A DNA stretch of 64,000 nucleotides from an uncultured Clostridia bacterium (lineage in GTDB: Bacteria; Bacillota; Clostridia; TANB77; CAG-508): the NCBI GenBank assembly GCA_949388605.1, contig CASKJV010000008.1, forward strand, positions 1-64,000, in the 5' to 3' direction. Positions within the stretch are counted from its first letter, which is position 1. Every line of letters begins with the position of its first letter. Below, in pieces: positions 1 through 12,700 of this stretch. A program made the translations under genes and the position numbers. The notes under the pieces were generated by a model, which saw only the letters and a list, made by a program, of their open reading frames with translations, did no database searches and had not been told where the DNA came from.

Positions 1-1800
1 CTCCGTTTTCTCCTGTTGTTATTGTTATTTGATTTCCTTCATTATCTAATAATGGTTCTCCTTCTTCGTTATATAATCCTATTACTGCTCCTTGTAAGCC
101 TATTTCTGTTCCTGTTCTGTATTTTCTTATTTTTGTACTTCCTGCTACTGAATATACTCTTCTGTTATAAATAATTCCATCTCTGTTGTTTCCTTCTGCG
201 TCTCCTAAAAATGTTATACTTCCATCTCCATTTACTCTTAAGCTATACATTGTGCTGTCTAATATGTATCCCTCTGGGGCTTGAATTTCCTTGTATTTAT
301 ATGTTCCATATTCTAATGATGGTATTCCTATCTCTCCATTTTCTCCTGTTGTTATTGTTATTTGATTTCCTTCATTATCTAATAATGGTTCTCCTTCTTC
401 GTTATATAATCCTATTACTGCTCCTTGTAAGCCTATTTCTGTTCCTGTTCTGTATTTTCTTATTTTTGTACTTCCTGCTACTGAATATACTCTTCTGTTA
501 TAAATAATTCCATCTCTGTTGTTTCCTTCTGCGTCTCCTAAAAATGTTATACTTCCATCTCCATTTACTCTTAAGCTATACATTGTGCTGTCTAATATGT
601 ATCCCTCTGGGGCTTGAATTTCCTTGTATTTATATGTTCCATATTCTAATGATGGTATTCCTATCTCTCCATTTTCTCCTGTTGTTATTGTTATTTGTTT
701 TCCTTCATTATCTAATAGTGGATTTCCTTCGTTGTCATATAGTCCTATTACTGCTCCTTGTAAGCCTATTTCTGTTCCTGTTCTATATTTTCTTATTTTT
801 GCACTTCCTGCTATTGAATATACTCTTCTGTTATAAATTATTCCGTCTCTGTTATTTCCTTCTGCGTCCCCTAAGAATGTTATACTGCCATCTCCGTTTA
901 CTTTTAGGCTATACATTGTGCTGTCTAATATGTATCCCTCTGGGGCTTGAATTTCTTTATATTTATATGTTCCATATTCTAATGATGGTATTCCTATTTC
1001 TCCATTTTCTCCTGTTGTTATTGTTATTTGATTTCCTTCATTATCTAATAATGGTTCTCCTTCTTCGTTATATAATCCTATTACTGCTCCTTGTAAGCCT
1101 ATTTCTGTTCCTGTTCTGTATTTTCTTATTTTTGTACTTCCTGCTACTGAATATACTCTTCTGTTATAAATTATTCCGTCTCGGTTGTTTCCTTCTGAGT
1201 CTCCTAAGAAGGTTATGCTTCCATCTCCATTTACTCTTAGACTATACATTGTACTGTCTAATATGTATCCTTCTGGTGCTTCAATTTCTTTGTATTTATA
1301 TGTTCCATATTCTAATGATGGTATTCCTATTTCTCCGTTTTCTCCTGTTGTTATTGTTATTTGATTTCCTTCATTATCTAATAATGGTTCTCCTTCATTG
1401 TCATATAATCCTATTACTGCTCCTTGTAAGCCTATTTCGGTTCCTGTTCTATATTTTCTTATTTTCGCACTTCCTGCTACTGAATACACTCTTCTGTTAT
1501 AGATTATTCCGTCTCTGTTATTTCCCTCTGCATCTCCTAAATATGTCACTGTACCATCATTATTTAATGTAAAACTATACATTGTATCATTTAATACATA
1601 TCCCTCTGGAGCACTTAATTCTTTATATTTATATGTTCCTTCTTCTAATTCTCTAAAACAAATTTGTCCACTTTCATCTGTCTCTAATTTAATTTGTTCT
1701 CCATCTATTCCCAAAATTGCTTCACCATTTTGATTGAATAAACCTATTATTGCGCCTTTTAATCCTATTTCTGTTCCTGTTCTATATTTTTTAATTGTTA
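1..1800 (-). repeat. 333-bp (111-codon) tandem repeat array encoding SpaA-like domains, at least 5 units plus partial
   Basis: The 'atgttata.../atgtcact' phase mark recurs at 211, 544, 877, 1210 and 1543, exactly 333 bp apart; units 1-333 and 334-666 are almost identical. Confidence 0.95.
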
Positions 1801-3832
1801 CATTTCCTTTTGTAAGATTTTTAGTCCACTTTGCATATAATGTTATATCTTCTTTTGGTGTATATACTGTATTTTCTGCAGTTGTTACTTGTTCTGTACA
1901 TGCTGAATCTTTATACCATCCTTCAAAAGTATATCCTGTTCTTTCTGGTGTATAATTTACACTTGATGTTTCCCATTGTGCATATAAATTTATTGTTTCT
2001 CCAATTGTAGATGTTAAATTTAATACCTCTTCATTATTTTCATAAGAATCTCCTGTTCCATCTGCATTTGAAGTCCAATTTTTAAAACTATATTTTGCAG
2101 TTTTAGTTATATTGTTACTATTTGTATAATTTTCGTCATATTTTACAGTATATTCTCTCTTAAATCCATTACTTGTTAAATTTTTTGATGTATCAAATAT
2201 ATGATAGCTCTTTGGCGTATTTCCACTTGTATGTCCATTGCCATTGTATTGTACTATGTAATCATATTCTAGAAATTTCATTACCATTCCGTCATTAGTT
2301 GATTTGTCTTCTAATTGATTACTATTATTTAAAATTATACCATTTCCTACATCCATTGAAATTGTTTGAAAACTTCCTGCTACAATAAATCCATCATCAC
2401 TTGTTAAAGTGAGCGAGTTTAACGAATCATATTTATTTCCCCCAATACTTTTTGTCCATTGTGGTATTCCACTACTATTGTACTTAATTATTACTACATC
2501 AAAACTACTAGTATTATTTGTTAATAATACTTCATTTCCTAAATCAATAGATTCTGAATTATAATATCCCCCTACTATGTAACCTCCATCATTTGTTTGC
2601 TGTACTGATTTTATATATTCATTAGCATTTCCTCCTATGTTTTTAGCCCATTGCAAAGTTCCAGTACTACTGTATTTAATTATCATTCCATCACTATATC
2701 CTTTATTAGTTAATGTAATTTTACTTTCCAAATTAATTGACTCGGCTTGAAACTTCCCGCCTACTATATATCCTCCATCTTTTGTTTGTGCAACGGAATA
2801 AATAGTATTTAAGTTGTTCCCGCAGATTGATTTAGCCCATTGTGGTGTTCCAGTACTACTATATTTAATTATCATTCCTGCTGGCTTTCTTAAAGAAGAT
2901 GTATTATCTGACCAATAGCTTGATGTATTAGTTAATTTTACATTATTTCCTAAATTAATTGTATTTAAATCTGTAAACTGTCCTCCTACAATATAACTTC
3001 CATCTTTTGTTTGTGCTACAGAATAAATATAATTTGAATATGACCCTCCTATAGTTTTTGCCCATTGTGGTATTCCATTATTATTATATTTGATAAAAAA
3101 AGCACATGTATTTTGATGATCTTTGGAATATGAAGAATTGCTTAAAGTTATATTATTTCCAATATTGACTGATAGTGAATTAAAACTTCCTCCAACAACA
3201 AATCCACCATCACTAGTTTTTTGTATTATTTTTATATCATTGTGTCCTTCTTTTGCACCTATGCTTTTTGCCCATTGAGCTTCACCCTTATTATTGTATT
3301 TAACAATTACCATGTCTGTAGTATATATACTATCTTGAACAACTTTATTAACAGATATATTATTTCCAAAATCTAGAGTATTACTTTTAAAATTTCCTAC
3401 TGCTACATATCCTTCATCATTTGTTTGTACTATAGATTCTATAAAATCATTCTGTTCTCCTCCTATTGGTTTAGCCCATTCAAGTTCATTTTCACTATTA
3501 TACTTAACTATCATTCCATCTGTACCACCTTGATTGTTAAGAATAATTCCATTTCCTAAATCAACTGTTTCTGAATTAAATTGTCCTGCTACTATATATC
3601 CTCCATCTTTTGTATCTACTGCTGAATTTATAATTTCAGAACCTTCGGCACTTCCTATTGCTTTAGCCCATATTGGTCCTGTTTTTGCTCCCATACTTGC
3701 TTTTGATAATTCTCTTATATTAGGCGTTATACTTATTTTCAAATTATTATATAATATAAAACTAATTATAATAGTTATTGTACAAATTATTAGCATTCCT
3801 ATTTTTTTATTTAATTTTAATCTTTTCTCCAT
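1..3832 (-). CDS. Large modular surface protein, C-terminal part beyond the window edge: TM/signal, delta-60-like beta-propeller repeats, InlB B-repeats, then a tandem SpaA/Cna-B-like 111-aa repeat array
   Basis: Minus-strand reading frame open from ATG at 3832 (MEKRLKLNKKIGMLIICTI...) through position 1; AGGAG RBS upstream. Contains repeated '..QTKDGGYIVGG.F' units, 'GYTFEGWYKDSACTEQVTTAENTVYTPKEDITLYAKWTK', and repeated 'KIRKYRTGTEIGLQGAVIGLYNEEGE...GEIGIPSLEYGTYKYKEIQAPEGYILDSTMYSL'. Absent from the ORF track because it runs off the edge. Confidence 0.88.
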   Translation of the reverse strand, partial: MEKRLKLNKKIGMLIICTITIIISFILYNNLKISITPNIRELSKASMGAKTGPIWAKAIGSAEGSEIINSAVDTKDGGYIVAGQFNSETVDLGNGIILNNQGGTDGMIVKYNSENELEWAKPIGGEQNDFIESIVQTNDEGYVAVGNFKSNTLDFGNNISVNKVVQDSIYTTDMVIVKYNNKGEAQWAKSIGAKEGHNDIKIIQKTSDGGFVVGGSFNSLSVNIGNNITLSNSSYSKDHQNTCAFFIKYNNNGIPQWAKTIGGSYSNYIYSVAQTKDGSYIVGGQFTDLNTINLGNNVKLTNTSSYWSDNTSSLRKPAGMIIKYSSTGTPQWAKSICGNNLNTIYSVAQTKDGGYIVGGKFQAESINLESKITLTNKGYSDGMIIKYSSTGTLQWAKNIGGNANEYIKSVQQTNDGGYIVGGYYNSESIDLGNEVLLTNNTSSFDVVIIKYNSSGIPQWTKSIGGNKYDSLNSLTLTSDDGFIVAGSFQTISMDVGNGIILNNSNQLEDKSTNDGMVMKFLEYDYIVQYNGNGHTSGNTPKSYHIFDTSKNLTSNGFKREYTVKYDENYTNSNNITKTAKYSFKNWTSNADGTGDSYENNEEVLNLTSTIGETINLYAQWETSSVNYTPERTGYTFEGWYKDSACTEQVTTAENTVYTPKEDITLYAKWTKNLTKGNVTIKKYRTGTEIGLKGAIIGLFNQNGEAILGIDGEQIKLETDESGQICFRELEEGTYKYKELSAPEGYVLNDTMYSFTLNNDGTVTYLGDAEGNNRDGIIYNRRVYSVAGSAKIRKYRTGTEIGLQGAVIGLYDNEGEPLLDNEGNQITITTGENGEIGIPSLEYGTYKYKEIEAPEGYILDSTMYSLRVNGDGSITFLGDSEGNNRDGIIYNRRVYSVAGSTKIRKYRTGTEIGLQGAVIGLYNEEGEPLLDNEGNQITITTGENGEIGIPSLEYGTYKYKEIQAPEGYILDSTMYSLKVNGDGSITFLGDAEGNNRDGIIYNRRVYSIAGSAKIRKYRTGTEIGLQGAVIGLYDNEGNPLLDNEGKQITITTGENGEIGIPSLEYGTYKYKEIQAPEGYILDSTMYSLRVNGDGSITFLGDAEGNNRDGIIYNRRVYSVAGSTKIRKYRTGTEIGLQGAVIGLYNEEGEPLLDNEGNQITITTGENGEIGIPSLEYGTYKYKEIQAPEGYILDSTMYSLRVNGDGSITFLGDAEGNNRDGIIYNRRVYSVAGSTKIRKYRTGTEIGLQGAVIGLYNEEGEPLLDNEGNQITITTGENG

Positions 3833-4112
3833 ATCTGCATTTCTCCTAAAATCTAAATAATTTCTTTCCTATAATAGAAAAAAATAATATTTACATAGTA
3901 TTTTTCATCTTTTGCTTACAATACTTGCTAATCTTACTATACTCCTTTAATTCCTGTTTGCATATAAAAACAATTTTACAAATTTTATCTTTTTCTAAAT
4001 TTTTTATACGCGTTGTAGTCTTTCATAACTTTATCATTTTAGTTACAGTATTAAAATATGAAAAAAATACCTACAAATATTAAAATATTTATAGGTATTT
4101 TTATATAATTTA

Positions 4113-4622
4113 TTATTTTTCTATTATTAAATTTCTCCAGCCTTCAGGATTTTTGTTAATTTTATTAGTTATAATATCAATATCCATTTCAGATATTTCT
4201 TTAATCATTTTTTCCATCAATTCTAAAGAAAGAATTTTCAATGCTCCCTGTTTAAAAAAGACTTGGTTTTTTACTTTTTCTGGGATAATAACTTTATATT
4301 TTTCTATTAATTTACTATTTAATATATCATAATCATCATATAAATCTGTACTTATACGAGATATATAATGATTATAAAATAAATAATCAGTTAGTAAATG
4401 CAAAAAATATCCTCTATTAAATTGATTGTTCAATTTATTTTCTTTTAAAAATTCATATAAATTCACTTTAGGACTGATTTCTCCATAGTGGGTTTTAGAT
4501 TTATCTGTAACACTATCTGGAAATAATACTCCCTCTATAAAATTACTATAATCAAATTTTTCTTTTTCATGTTTTTTTATATATTCTTGAGCAACAGCTA
4601 AATGTATAACATGTCCAGCCAA
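4113..4622 (-). CDS. Hypothetical protein, possibly zinc-dependent phospholipase C-like fold (His-rich helical)
   Basis: 169-aa ORF; MAGHVIHLAVAQEYI...FPDSV...KTHYGE...GYFLHLLTDYLFYNHYI; followed by a hairpin at about 4066-4105. Confidence 0.6.
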   Translation of the reverse strand: MAGHVIHLAVAQEYIKKHEKEKFDYSNFIEGVLFPDSVTDKSKTHYGEISPKVNLYEFLKENKLNNQFNRGYFLHLLTDYLFYNHYISRISTDLYDDYDILNSKLIEKYKVIIPEKVKNQVFFKQGALKILSLELMEKMIKEISEMDIDIITNKINKNPEGWRNLIIEK

Positions 4623-4674
4623 TTTTATCTTCCTTTCATATTACATTTTAAATTAATTTTTTATAACTCTAAGC

Positions 4675-5829
4675 TTACTTATTAGATAGAACAATTACTG
4701 GAACTTCCATTTCATCTTTTGTAAGGCCACAATGAGTAGATTTCTTTACTGGTTTACCTTCTGCTAAAAAAGTTTCTAGTCTTATTATGCTACTACCTAT
4801 TGATAAAGCAATATAATTTCCTATAAAATCGTCTATTTTTGGATGTTTTTTGCCAAATCCCAAAAAGTTATTTGCCAAAAATTCTTCTTTAGTCATTAGC
4901 CAAAAATCTTTCTCAAACACATTATTAAAACGTTCTTCAAATTGTTTTCTCATATTTTCTTTTACCCAGAAAGTTACAACTCTAGATTCTAAAGAAGCTG
5001 GCATAATTAAGCATTCTTGAATTTCTGGATAATCTAAAAGTGTATATGCTTTTTCTATGTCTTTATGACCATGGTCTGCAGAAATTATTAATATAGTATC
5101 TTTATCTAATTTTTCATATAATTCTTGTATTTTTTTCTCTGCTTCTTGAATAAATTCTTTTGCCTCTTCAGAAGTTGTTCCATATTTATGTAATATTCCA
5201 TCAGGATTATCAGAATATGCAAATATAAATTTTTCTCCTGGAAGTTCGCATAAATCTTCTATTGTATAAATTATTTCATCTATGTTTTCTGTTCTTATAC
5301 TTCTTTTGGCTCTTCTATCTGCATAAGATGGTTCTAGCTCATATGTTTTTACATTAGGTGAAGCTTTTTCTATTTGTTCGAAAATTGTTTCGTAATTAAC
5401 AATTTTATCAAATACATTTATTGTTGGGTTTTTTATTGGTTCTCTTATATAAGATTCATTATGTGTTAACATATCTAATGCTCTACCATATTCTTTAAAA
5501 TATTGTGACCATGCTATCCATCCTGTTTCATACGGTGGTTTTCCAGAATAATATGTTGTTAATGCTGCTGTTGTAGTAGATGGATAAACAGATGTAACAC
5601 AATCTATCTTATTTTTTGTAAAATATCCTTTTGATGATATGTTATTTAATATATGCTCTCCCATTCCATCTAAAACTAAAAAAATTACATTTTTATATTT
5701 TTTTTCTAATATTTTATCTAAACTTTCTAATGATTTATGGTTTGAATCAACATTATAATATTTTAATATTGAAGTAATTGTATTTAAAATACAATTATTA
5801 TAATTAGGTAATACTATTTCATTTTTCAT
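4675..5829 (-). CDS. Alkaline phosphatase family protein (type I phosphodiesterase/nucleotide pyrophosphatase-like)
   Basis: 384 aa; 'VIFLVLDGMGEHIL', 'SVYPSTTTAALTTYYSGKPPYETGW', 'LIISADHGH' metal-binding motifs. Confidence 0.88.
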   Translation of the reverse strand: MKNEIVLPNYNNCILNTITSILKYYNVDSNHKSLESLDKILEKKYKNVIFLVLDGMGEHILNNISSKGYFTKNKIDCVTSVYPSTTTAALTTYYSGKPPYETGWIAWSQYFKEYGRALDMLTHNESYIREPIKNPTINVFDKIVNYETIFEQIEKASPNVKTYELEPSYADRRAKRSIRTENIDEIIYTIEDLCELPGEKFIFAYSDNPDGILHKYGTTSEEAKEFIQEAEKKIQELYEKLDKDTILIISADHGHKDIEKAYTLLDYPEIQECLIMPASLESRVVTFWVKENMRKQFEERFNNVFEKDFWLMTKEEFLANNFLGFGKKHPKIDDFIGNYIALSIGSSIIRLETFLAEGKPVKKSTHCGLTKDEMEVPVIVLSNK

Positions 5830-5949
5830 ATATTTATTCTCCTTAAAATCTATTAAGAAAATTTTAATAGATAATTATCAAAATTTCCATAGTCACAATT
5901 CGTTTTGATTATAATATAATTATATATTTTTTTCAATATTTAGAGTGTA

Positions 5950-5986
5950 CAAAAAACCACTTAATCAAAATAGACTAAGTGGTTTT
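5950..5986 (-). terminator. Intrinsic terminator downstream of rpoC
   Basis: aaaccacttaatc-aaaata-gactaagtggttt hairpin just 3' of the rpoC stop. Confidence 0.8.
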
Positions 5987-5996
5987 ATTAGTAAAA

Positions 5997-8900
5997 CTAT
6001 TCTTCTACAGTTTCTTCAACATTTTCTTCTTCTTGTTTCTCATTTTCTGTATTTATTCTTATATCTTGGTAACGTCTTAAACCTGTTCCTGTTGGAATTA
6101 ATTTACCAATTATAACATTTTCTTTTAATCCCATTAAATTATCAACTTTACCTTTAATAGCAGCTTCTGTTAATACTTTTGTTGTTTCTTGGAATGATGC
6201 TGCTGATAAGAAACTTTCTGTTGCTAAAGAAGCTTTTGTAATACCTAGTAAAGTTCTCTTATATGTTGCAGGTTGTTTTCCTTCAGCTATTAATTCTTCA
6301 TTTCTTCTTTCAACTTCTAATAAATCAACTAATGAAGCTGTGTAGAATTCGGAATCACCTGGCTCATCAATTCTAACTTTTTTAAGCATTTGTCTTGTAA
6401 TAACTTCGATATGTTTATCGTTTATATCAACACCTTGGTTTCTATAAACTTTTTGAACTTCTGCTATTACATATGTGTAAACACCTTCAACACCTTTAAT
6501 TGCAAGTAAATCAGCTGGATTAATAGATCCTTCAGTAATTTGATCTCCTGCTTGTATTTCATTTCCATCTTTTACTCTTAATTTAGAACCAAAACTAATT
6601 GTATATGTTTTTGATTCTCCTTCTTGATTTGTAACAATAACTTCTTTTCTCTTTTTCTCGTCATTAATTCTAACTGTACCAGAAATTTCAGAAATAATTG
6701 CCATTCCTTTTGGTGTTCTTGCTTCGAATAATTCTTCAACTCTAGGAAGACCTTGTGTAATATCTCCACCAGCAACACCACCTGTATGGAATGTTCTCAT
6801 TGTAAGCTGTGTACCAGGCTCACCAATTGATTGTGCAGCAATAATACCTACTGATTCTCCTTCATTTACTCTTTCACGTGTAGCTAATCCCATACCATAA
6901 CATTTACTACAAGCACCATGTCTTGCTCTACATTCTAATATAGAACGAACTTTAACTTTAGTGATTCCAGCATTTACTATTTGTTGTGCCATTGCATCTG
7001 TAATCATTGTATTATTATCAACAATTAATTCTCCTGTTGATGGGTCTTTTATATCTTCTAATGGGAATCTACCAACTAATCTTTCTTCTAATGGTTCGAT
7101 TATTTGGTTTCCATCTTTTATGTCTTCAACTTCAATACCTCTAGTAGTTCCACAATCATCTTCTCTAATAATTATATCTTGTGAAACATCAACTAATCTT
7201 CTTGTTAGATATCCAGAGTCTGCTGTTCTTAAAGCTGTATCTGTTAAACCTTTTCTAGCACCATGTGCAGAAATAAAGTATTCTAATGAATCTAATCCTT
7301 CACGGAAACAAGAAGTAACTGGAATTTCAACAGCTTTACCTGATGTATCTGCCATAAGTCCACGCATACCTGCAATTTGTCTTAATTGGTTCATGTTACC
7401 ACGAGCTCCAGATTGAGCCATCATATAAATTGGATTTAATTCGTCAAAATTGTTCTTCATTGCTTCTGTTACATCATCTGTAGCTTTTTCCCAAATTTTA
7501 ATAATAGCATTATATCTTTCTTCGTTAGTAATCATACCACGTTGATATTGTTTGAATACATTAGTAACATCATCATCAGCTTTTGCTAATATTTCTTTTT
7601 TAGCTGCTGGTACTTTAACATCATCAACAGAAACTGTTATAGCTCCTCTTGTAGAATATTTATATCCTGTTGCTTTAATATAATCTAATACTTCAGCACT
7701 CTTAGATAAACCATGTACATTAATACATTTAGCAACAATTTTTCCTAAATTCTTTTTAATAACTGGGAAATCAATTTCTAAATCAAATTCTTTTTCTGGA
7801 TCTGTTCTATCAACAAATCCTATATCTTGAGGAATTCCTTGATTATAAATTAATCTACCTACTGTTGTTTCTATTGTTTTGTGTCTTACAGTTCCATCTT
7901 CATCAGTTTTAAATCTTCTTACTTTAATTTTGCAATGTAATCCTACATCACCATTTTGATAAGCCATCATAGCTTCATCTTCATCTTTAAAGTATAGTCC
8001 TTCACCTTTTTCTCCATCTATTTGAACTGTTAGATAATAAGCACCAAGAATCATATCTTGTGTAGGAACAGTTACTGGTTTACCATCTTGTGGTTTTAAT
8101 AGGTTATTTGTAGAAAGCATTAAATATCTTGCTTCTGCAATTGCTTCTGGTGTTAAAGGAACGTGAACAGCCATTTGGTCTCCATCGAAGTCAGCATTAA
8201 ATGCTGTACATACTAATGGATGAAGTTTAATTGCTCTACCTTCAACTAATATTGGTTGGAATGCTTGAATACCTAATCTGTGTAGTGTAGGAGCACGGTT
8301 TAACATTACAGGATGATCTTGAATAACCTCTTCTAATATATCCCATACTTCTGGTCTTAGTTTTTCAACCATTCTCTTTGCATTTTTAATATTGTGAGCT
8401 ATCCCTCTACCAACTAATTCTTTCATAACAAATGGTTTGAATAACTCAACAGCCATTTCTTTTGGAAGACCACATTGATAGATTTTTAATTCTGGACCAA
8501 CAACTATAACTGAACGTCCAGAATAGTCAACTCTCTTTCCTAAAAGGTTTTGACGGAAACGACCTTGTTTTCCTTTTAACATATCTGATAATGATTTTAG
8601 AGGTCTGTTTCCAGCACCTGTAACAGGTCTTCCTCTTCTACCATTGTCAATTAAGGCATCAACAGATTCTTGTAACATACGTTTTTCGTTTCTTACAATT
8701 ATTTCTGGTGCTCCTAATTCTAATAATCTTTTCAATCTATTATTTCTGTTAATAACTCTTCTATATAAATCATTTAAATCTGATGTAGCAAATCTACCAC
8801 CATCTAATTGAACCATTGGTCTTAATTCTGGTGGAATAACTGGAATAACATTCATTATCATGCATTCTGGTTTGTTATCAGATACTCTAAATGATTCAAC

Positions 8901-9539
8901 AGTATCTAATCTTTTTATCAATTTTGCTTTCTTTTGTTCACTAGCTTTCTTTAATTCTTTCTTTAATGTTTCTGCTAATTTATCAATATCAACTTCTGCT
9001 AATAATTTTTGTATAGCTTCAGCTCCCATTTCAGCTTTAAAAGAACCTCTACCATATTTTTCTTCTGCTTCAACATATTCTTTTTCTGTTAAAACTTGAC
9101 ATTTGATTAATCCTGATGTACCAGTATCTGTAACTATATAAGAAGCAAAATAAATAACTTTTTCTAAACTTCTTGGAGAGACATCTAATAATAGTCCCAC
9201 TCTACTTGGAATACCTTTGAAGTACCAAATATGAGCGATTGGAGCAGCAAGCTCAATATGTCCCATTCTCTCTCTTCTTACTTTAGCAGTAGTAACTTCA
9301 ACACCACATCTATCGCAAACTATACCTTTATATCTTACTCTTTTATATTTTCCACAATGACATTCCCAGTCTTTTGTTGGACCAAATATTTTTTCACAAA
9401 ATAAACCATCTTTTTCTGGTTTTAAAGTTCTATAGTTAATTGTTTCTGGTTTTTTTACTTCTCCATGAGACCATTCTCTTACTTTCTCATCTGAAGCTAA
9501 TCCGATTTTTAACTTATTGAAAACTTCTAATTCTTCCAC
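5997..9539 (-). CDS. rpoC: DNA-directed RNA polymerase subunit beta'
   Basis: 1180 aa; [12 protein letters not shown] catalytic motif; Zn-finger [23 protein letters not shown]. Confidence 0.98.
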   Translation of the reverse strand: MEELEVFNKLKIGLASDEKVREWSHGEVKKPETINYRTLKPEKDGLFCEKIFGPTKDWECHCGKYKRVRYKGIVCDRCGVEVTTAKVRRERMGHIELAAPIAHIWYFKGIPSRVGLLLDVSPRSLEKVIYFASYIVTDTGTSGLIKCQVLTEKEYVEAEEKYGRGSFKAEMGAEAIQKLLAEVDIDKLAETLKKELKKASEQKKAKLIKRLDTVESFRVSDNKPECMIMNVIPVIPPELRPMVQLDGGRFATSDLNDLYRRVINRNNRLKRLLELGAPEIIVRNEKRMLQESVDALIDNGRRGRPVTGAGNRPLKSLSDMLKGKQGRFRQNLLGKRVDYSGRSVIVVGPELKIYQCGLPKEMAVELFKPFVMKELVGRGIAHNIKNAKRMVEKLRPEVWDILEEVIQDHPVMLNRAPTLHRLGIQAFQPILVEGRAIKLHPLVCTAFNADFDGDQMAVHVPLTPEAIAEARYLMLSTNNLLKPQDGKPVTVPTQDMILGAYYLTVQIDGEKGEGLYFKDEDEAMMAYQNGDVGLHCKIKVRRFKTDEDGTVRHKTIETTVGRLIYNQGIPQDIGFVDRTDPEKEFDLEIDFPVIKKNLGKIVAKCINVHGLSKSAEVLDYIKATGYKYSTRGAITVSVDDVKVPAAKKEILAKADDDVTNVFKQYQRGMITNEERYNAIIKIWEKATDDVTEAMKNNFDELNPIYMMAQSGARGNMNQLRQIAGMRGLMADTSGKAVEIPVTSCFREGLDSLEYFISAHGARKGLTDTALRTADSGYLTRRLVDVSQDIIIREDDCGTTRGIEVEDIKDGNQIIEPLEERLVGRFPLEDIKDPSTGELIVDNNTMITDAMAQQIVNAGITKVKVRSILECRARHGACSKCYGMGLATRERVNEGESVGIIAAQSIGEPGTQLTMRTFHTGGVAGGDITQGLPRVEELFEARTPKGMAIISEISGTVRINDEKKRKEVIVTNQEGESKTYTISFGSKLRVKDGNEIQAGDQITEGSINPADLLAIKGVEGVYTYVIAEVQKVYRNQGVDINDKHIEVITRQMLKKVRIDEPGDSEFYTASLVDLLEVERRNEELIAEGKQPATYKRTLLGITKASLATESFLSAASFQETTKVLTEAAIKGKVDNLMGLKENVIIGKLIPTGTGLRRYQDIRINTENEKQEEENVEETVEE

Positions 9540-9781
9540 TTTTAAAGTAGCCCCCTTAATTTTTTATTTATCTAGGTGGCAAATCAAATAATTTACCAAA
9601 TCTTCAAATATACTTTAAATTGTACACAGCTGAACAATTCATTTTGAAATTTAAACTATTTTGAAGATATATATTTAATTTTCATTTTATATTCCGTTTG
9701 GAAAAGAATTGATATTTGAGTAGGTAAATAAGTTATAAATTTAACGTTCTCAAATACAATTATCTTCCAAACCTTTATTAG

Positions 9782-12700
9782 TTATTCGTCGTCATCAAGA
9801 GAATCTAAATCCTCAAAAATCTTCTCATCAGGGATTTCATCTTCATCTAAAATATTGGTATAGAATTCGTCTCCATCTTCTTCATCTTGTTCTTCAACTT
9901 CTTCATTAACTTCTGTTAAATTTTCTGACTCAAGTTCACTTTCGTCGACTCTTTCTTCAATACCATCCATACCTTCTTCAGTATGTTCTTTAATTTCAAT
10001 TTCCTCATCAGTTTCACTATAAAGTTTAATGTCAAGACCTAAAGATTGTAATTCTTTAATTAAAACTTTAAATGATTCTGGAATTCCTGGTTCAGGTATA
10101 TTTTCACCTTTTACGATAGCTTCATATGTTTTTACTCTACCAACAACATCGTCTGATTTCATTGTTAAAATTTCTTGTAATGTATATGCAGCACCATAAG
10201 CTTCTAATGCCCAAACTTCCATCTCTCCAAATCTTTGTCCACCAAATTGTGCTTTACCTCCAAGAGGTTGTTGTGTAACTAATGAGTATGGTCCAGTTGA
10301 ACGAGCATGTATTTTATCATCAACTAAGTGGTGAAGTTTTAACATGTACATTACACCAACTGTAATTGGATGATCAAATGGTTCTCCTGTTCTACCATCA
10401 TATAGTATAGATTTACCATTTGTTTCAAGTCCTGCTGTTTCAAGCATTGCTTCAATGTCTTCTTCTGTTGCACCATCAAATACTGGTGTAGCCATTTTCC
10501 ATCCAAGAAGCCTTGCAGCAGCACCTAAGTGAACTTCAAGCACCTGTCCTAAGTTCATACGAGAAGGTACACCTAATGGGTTTAATACAACATCTACTGG
10601 TGTTCCATCTGGTAAGAATGGCATATCTTCTTCTGGTAATATTCTTGAAATAACACCTTTATTACCATGACGTCCAGCCATTTTATCTCCGACAGATATT
10701 TTTCTTTTTTGTGCTATATAAATTCTAATTACTTGATTTACTCCAGGAGCTAATTCATCTGAATTTTCTCTAGTAAATATTTTAACATCTACTACAGTTC
10801 CTTGTTCTCCATGAGGAACTCTTAATGATGTATCTCTAACTTCTCTCGCTTTTTCACCAAAGATAGCTCTTAATAATCTTTCTTCTGCTGTTAGTTCTGT
10901 TTCACCTTTTGGTGTAACTTTACCAACTAATATATCTCCAGGTCCAACTTCAGCACCAATTCTGATAATTCCATTATCATCTAAGTCGCGAAGTGAATCT
11001 TCGCCAACATTTGGAATATCTCTAGTAATTTCTTCTGGACCTAATTTTGTATCACGACATTCACAATCGTAATCTTCAATATGCATTGATGTTAAAACAT
11101 CTTCTTTAACTAATCTTTCATTTAAAAGAATAGCATCCTCGTAGTTATAACCTTCCCAAGTTGTAAATGCAATAAGTAAGTTTTTACCTAAAGCCATTTC
11201 ACCTTTTTGTGTAGCTGGTCCGTCTGCTATAACGTCTCCACGTTTAACAGCTTCTCCTTCTTTAACTATTGGTCTTTGGTTAATACATGTACTACCATTT
11301 GTTCTCTTGAATTTTCTTAAAGTATAAGTTCTTTTCTTTCCTAATTCGTTTTTGATAACAATCTTATCACCTTCAACAGTTTCTACAGTACCATTTTCTT
11401 CAGCTAAAACCATAACACCTGAATCTTTAGCTGCTTTATATTCGATACCTGTTCCAACCATAGGTGAATCTGTAATCATTAATGGAACTGCTTGACGTTG
11501 CATGTTTGATCCCATTAATGCACGGTTAGCATCATCATGCTCTAAGAAAGGAATCATAGCTGCACCAACAGAAACTAATTGTTTTGGTGAAACATCTATG
11601 TAATCAACTTTTGTTTTTTCAATTTCTTTGATTTCTGCACGATCTCTAACTCTTACTCTGTTATTTATTAAACAGTTATTTTCATCAAGTGGTTCTGATG
11701 CTTGGCAAATAATAAATTGATCTTCTTCATCAGCTGTCATATATGTTACTTCATCAGTTACTTGACAAGTTTCTTTATTTATTTTTCTATATGGAGTTTC
11801 GATAAATCCATAGTCATTTATAATTGCAAATGTAGATAATGCTGAAATTAATCCAATGTTTGGTCCTTCTGGAGATTCAATTGGACATAATCTACCATAG
11901 TGAGTATAGTGAATATCACGAACTTCGAAACCAGCTCTTTCTCTAGATAAACCACCAGGTCCTAATGCAGAAATTCTTCTCTTATGAGTTAATTCTGATA
12001 GTGGGTTAGTTTGATCCATAAATTGAGATAATTGAGAACTTCCAAAGAATTCCCTAATAGATGATGTAATAGGTTTTGTATTAATTAAAGATTGTGGTGT
12101 TACAACATCTAAATCTTGTAATGTCATTCTTTCACGGACAACTCTTTCAAGTCTTGTTAAACCGATTCTAAATTGATTTTGTAATAATTCACCAACACAT
12201 CTAATACGTCTATTTCCTAAATGATCTATATCATCTATTCTTCCAAGTCTTGGTTTAGATGGTTCTGTAATATAAATATTGTAATCTAAGTTCAATAAAT
12301 AGTTTACAGAGGCTAAAACATCTTCTGTTGTAACATGTTTTGGAATTAATTCATCGATGTTTTCTTCAATAGCTTTTCTTAATTCTTTATCATTGTTTGT
12401 TGTTTCTAAAATATGTTGTAATGCAGTATAATTTACATCAACTTTAATTTTTAAATCTTCAGCTATTTGAGGATCCACATAAGCTCTAATATCTACTGTT
12501 CCATTTCCTATAACTTTAGCTTTTTTACCTTCTATATTTACATATACAGAATTTATTCCACTATCTTGGATTTCTTTAGCAGTTTCTCTTGAAATAACTT
12601 CATCTTTTTCTACTAAAACTTCTCCTGTTTCTGGATTTACAACTGCTTCATATGCAATATGTTCAGCAATTCTTGAAGCTAAACTTAATTTTTTGTTGTA

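Noticed and set aside
211-1572. Plus-strand ORFs (98 aa, 342 aa) rich in Leu/Phe over the SpaA repeat array
   Set aside because: Antisense shadow ORFs of the minus-strand repeat protein; composition and exact repeat periodicity derive from the real frame.
1-1800. CRISPR array
   Set aside because: Repeats are 333-bp in-frame protein repeats without spacers; no short repeat-spacer pattern anywhere in the window.
4066-4110. Candidate regulatory RNA (aaatacctacaaatattaaaatatttataggtattt)
   Set aside because: Position directly 3' of the 4113 stop and U-rich tail fit a simple intrinsic terminator.
6961-7416. Plus-strand ORF antisense to rpoC (also 8860-9099, and minus 6578-6781)
   Set aside because: Overlap unequivocal rpoC coding sequence; no independent support.
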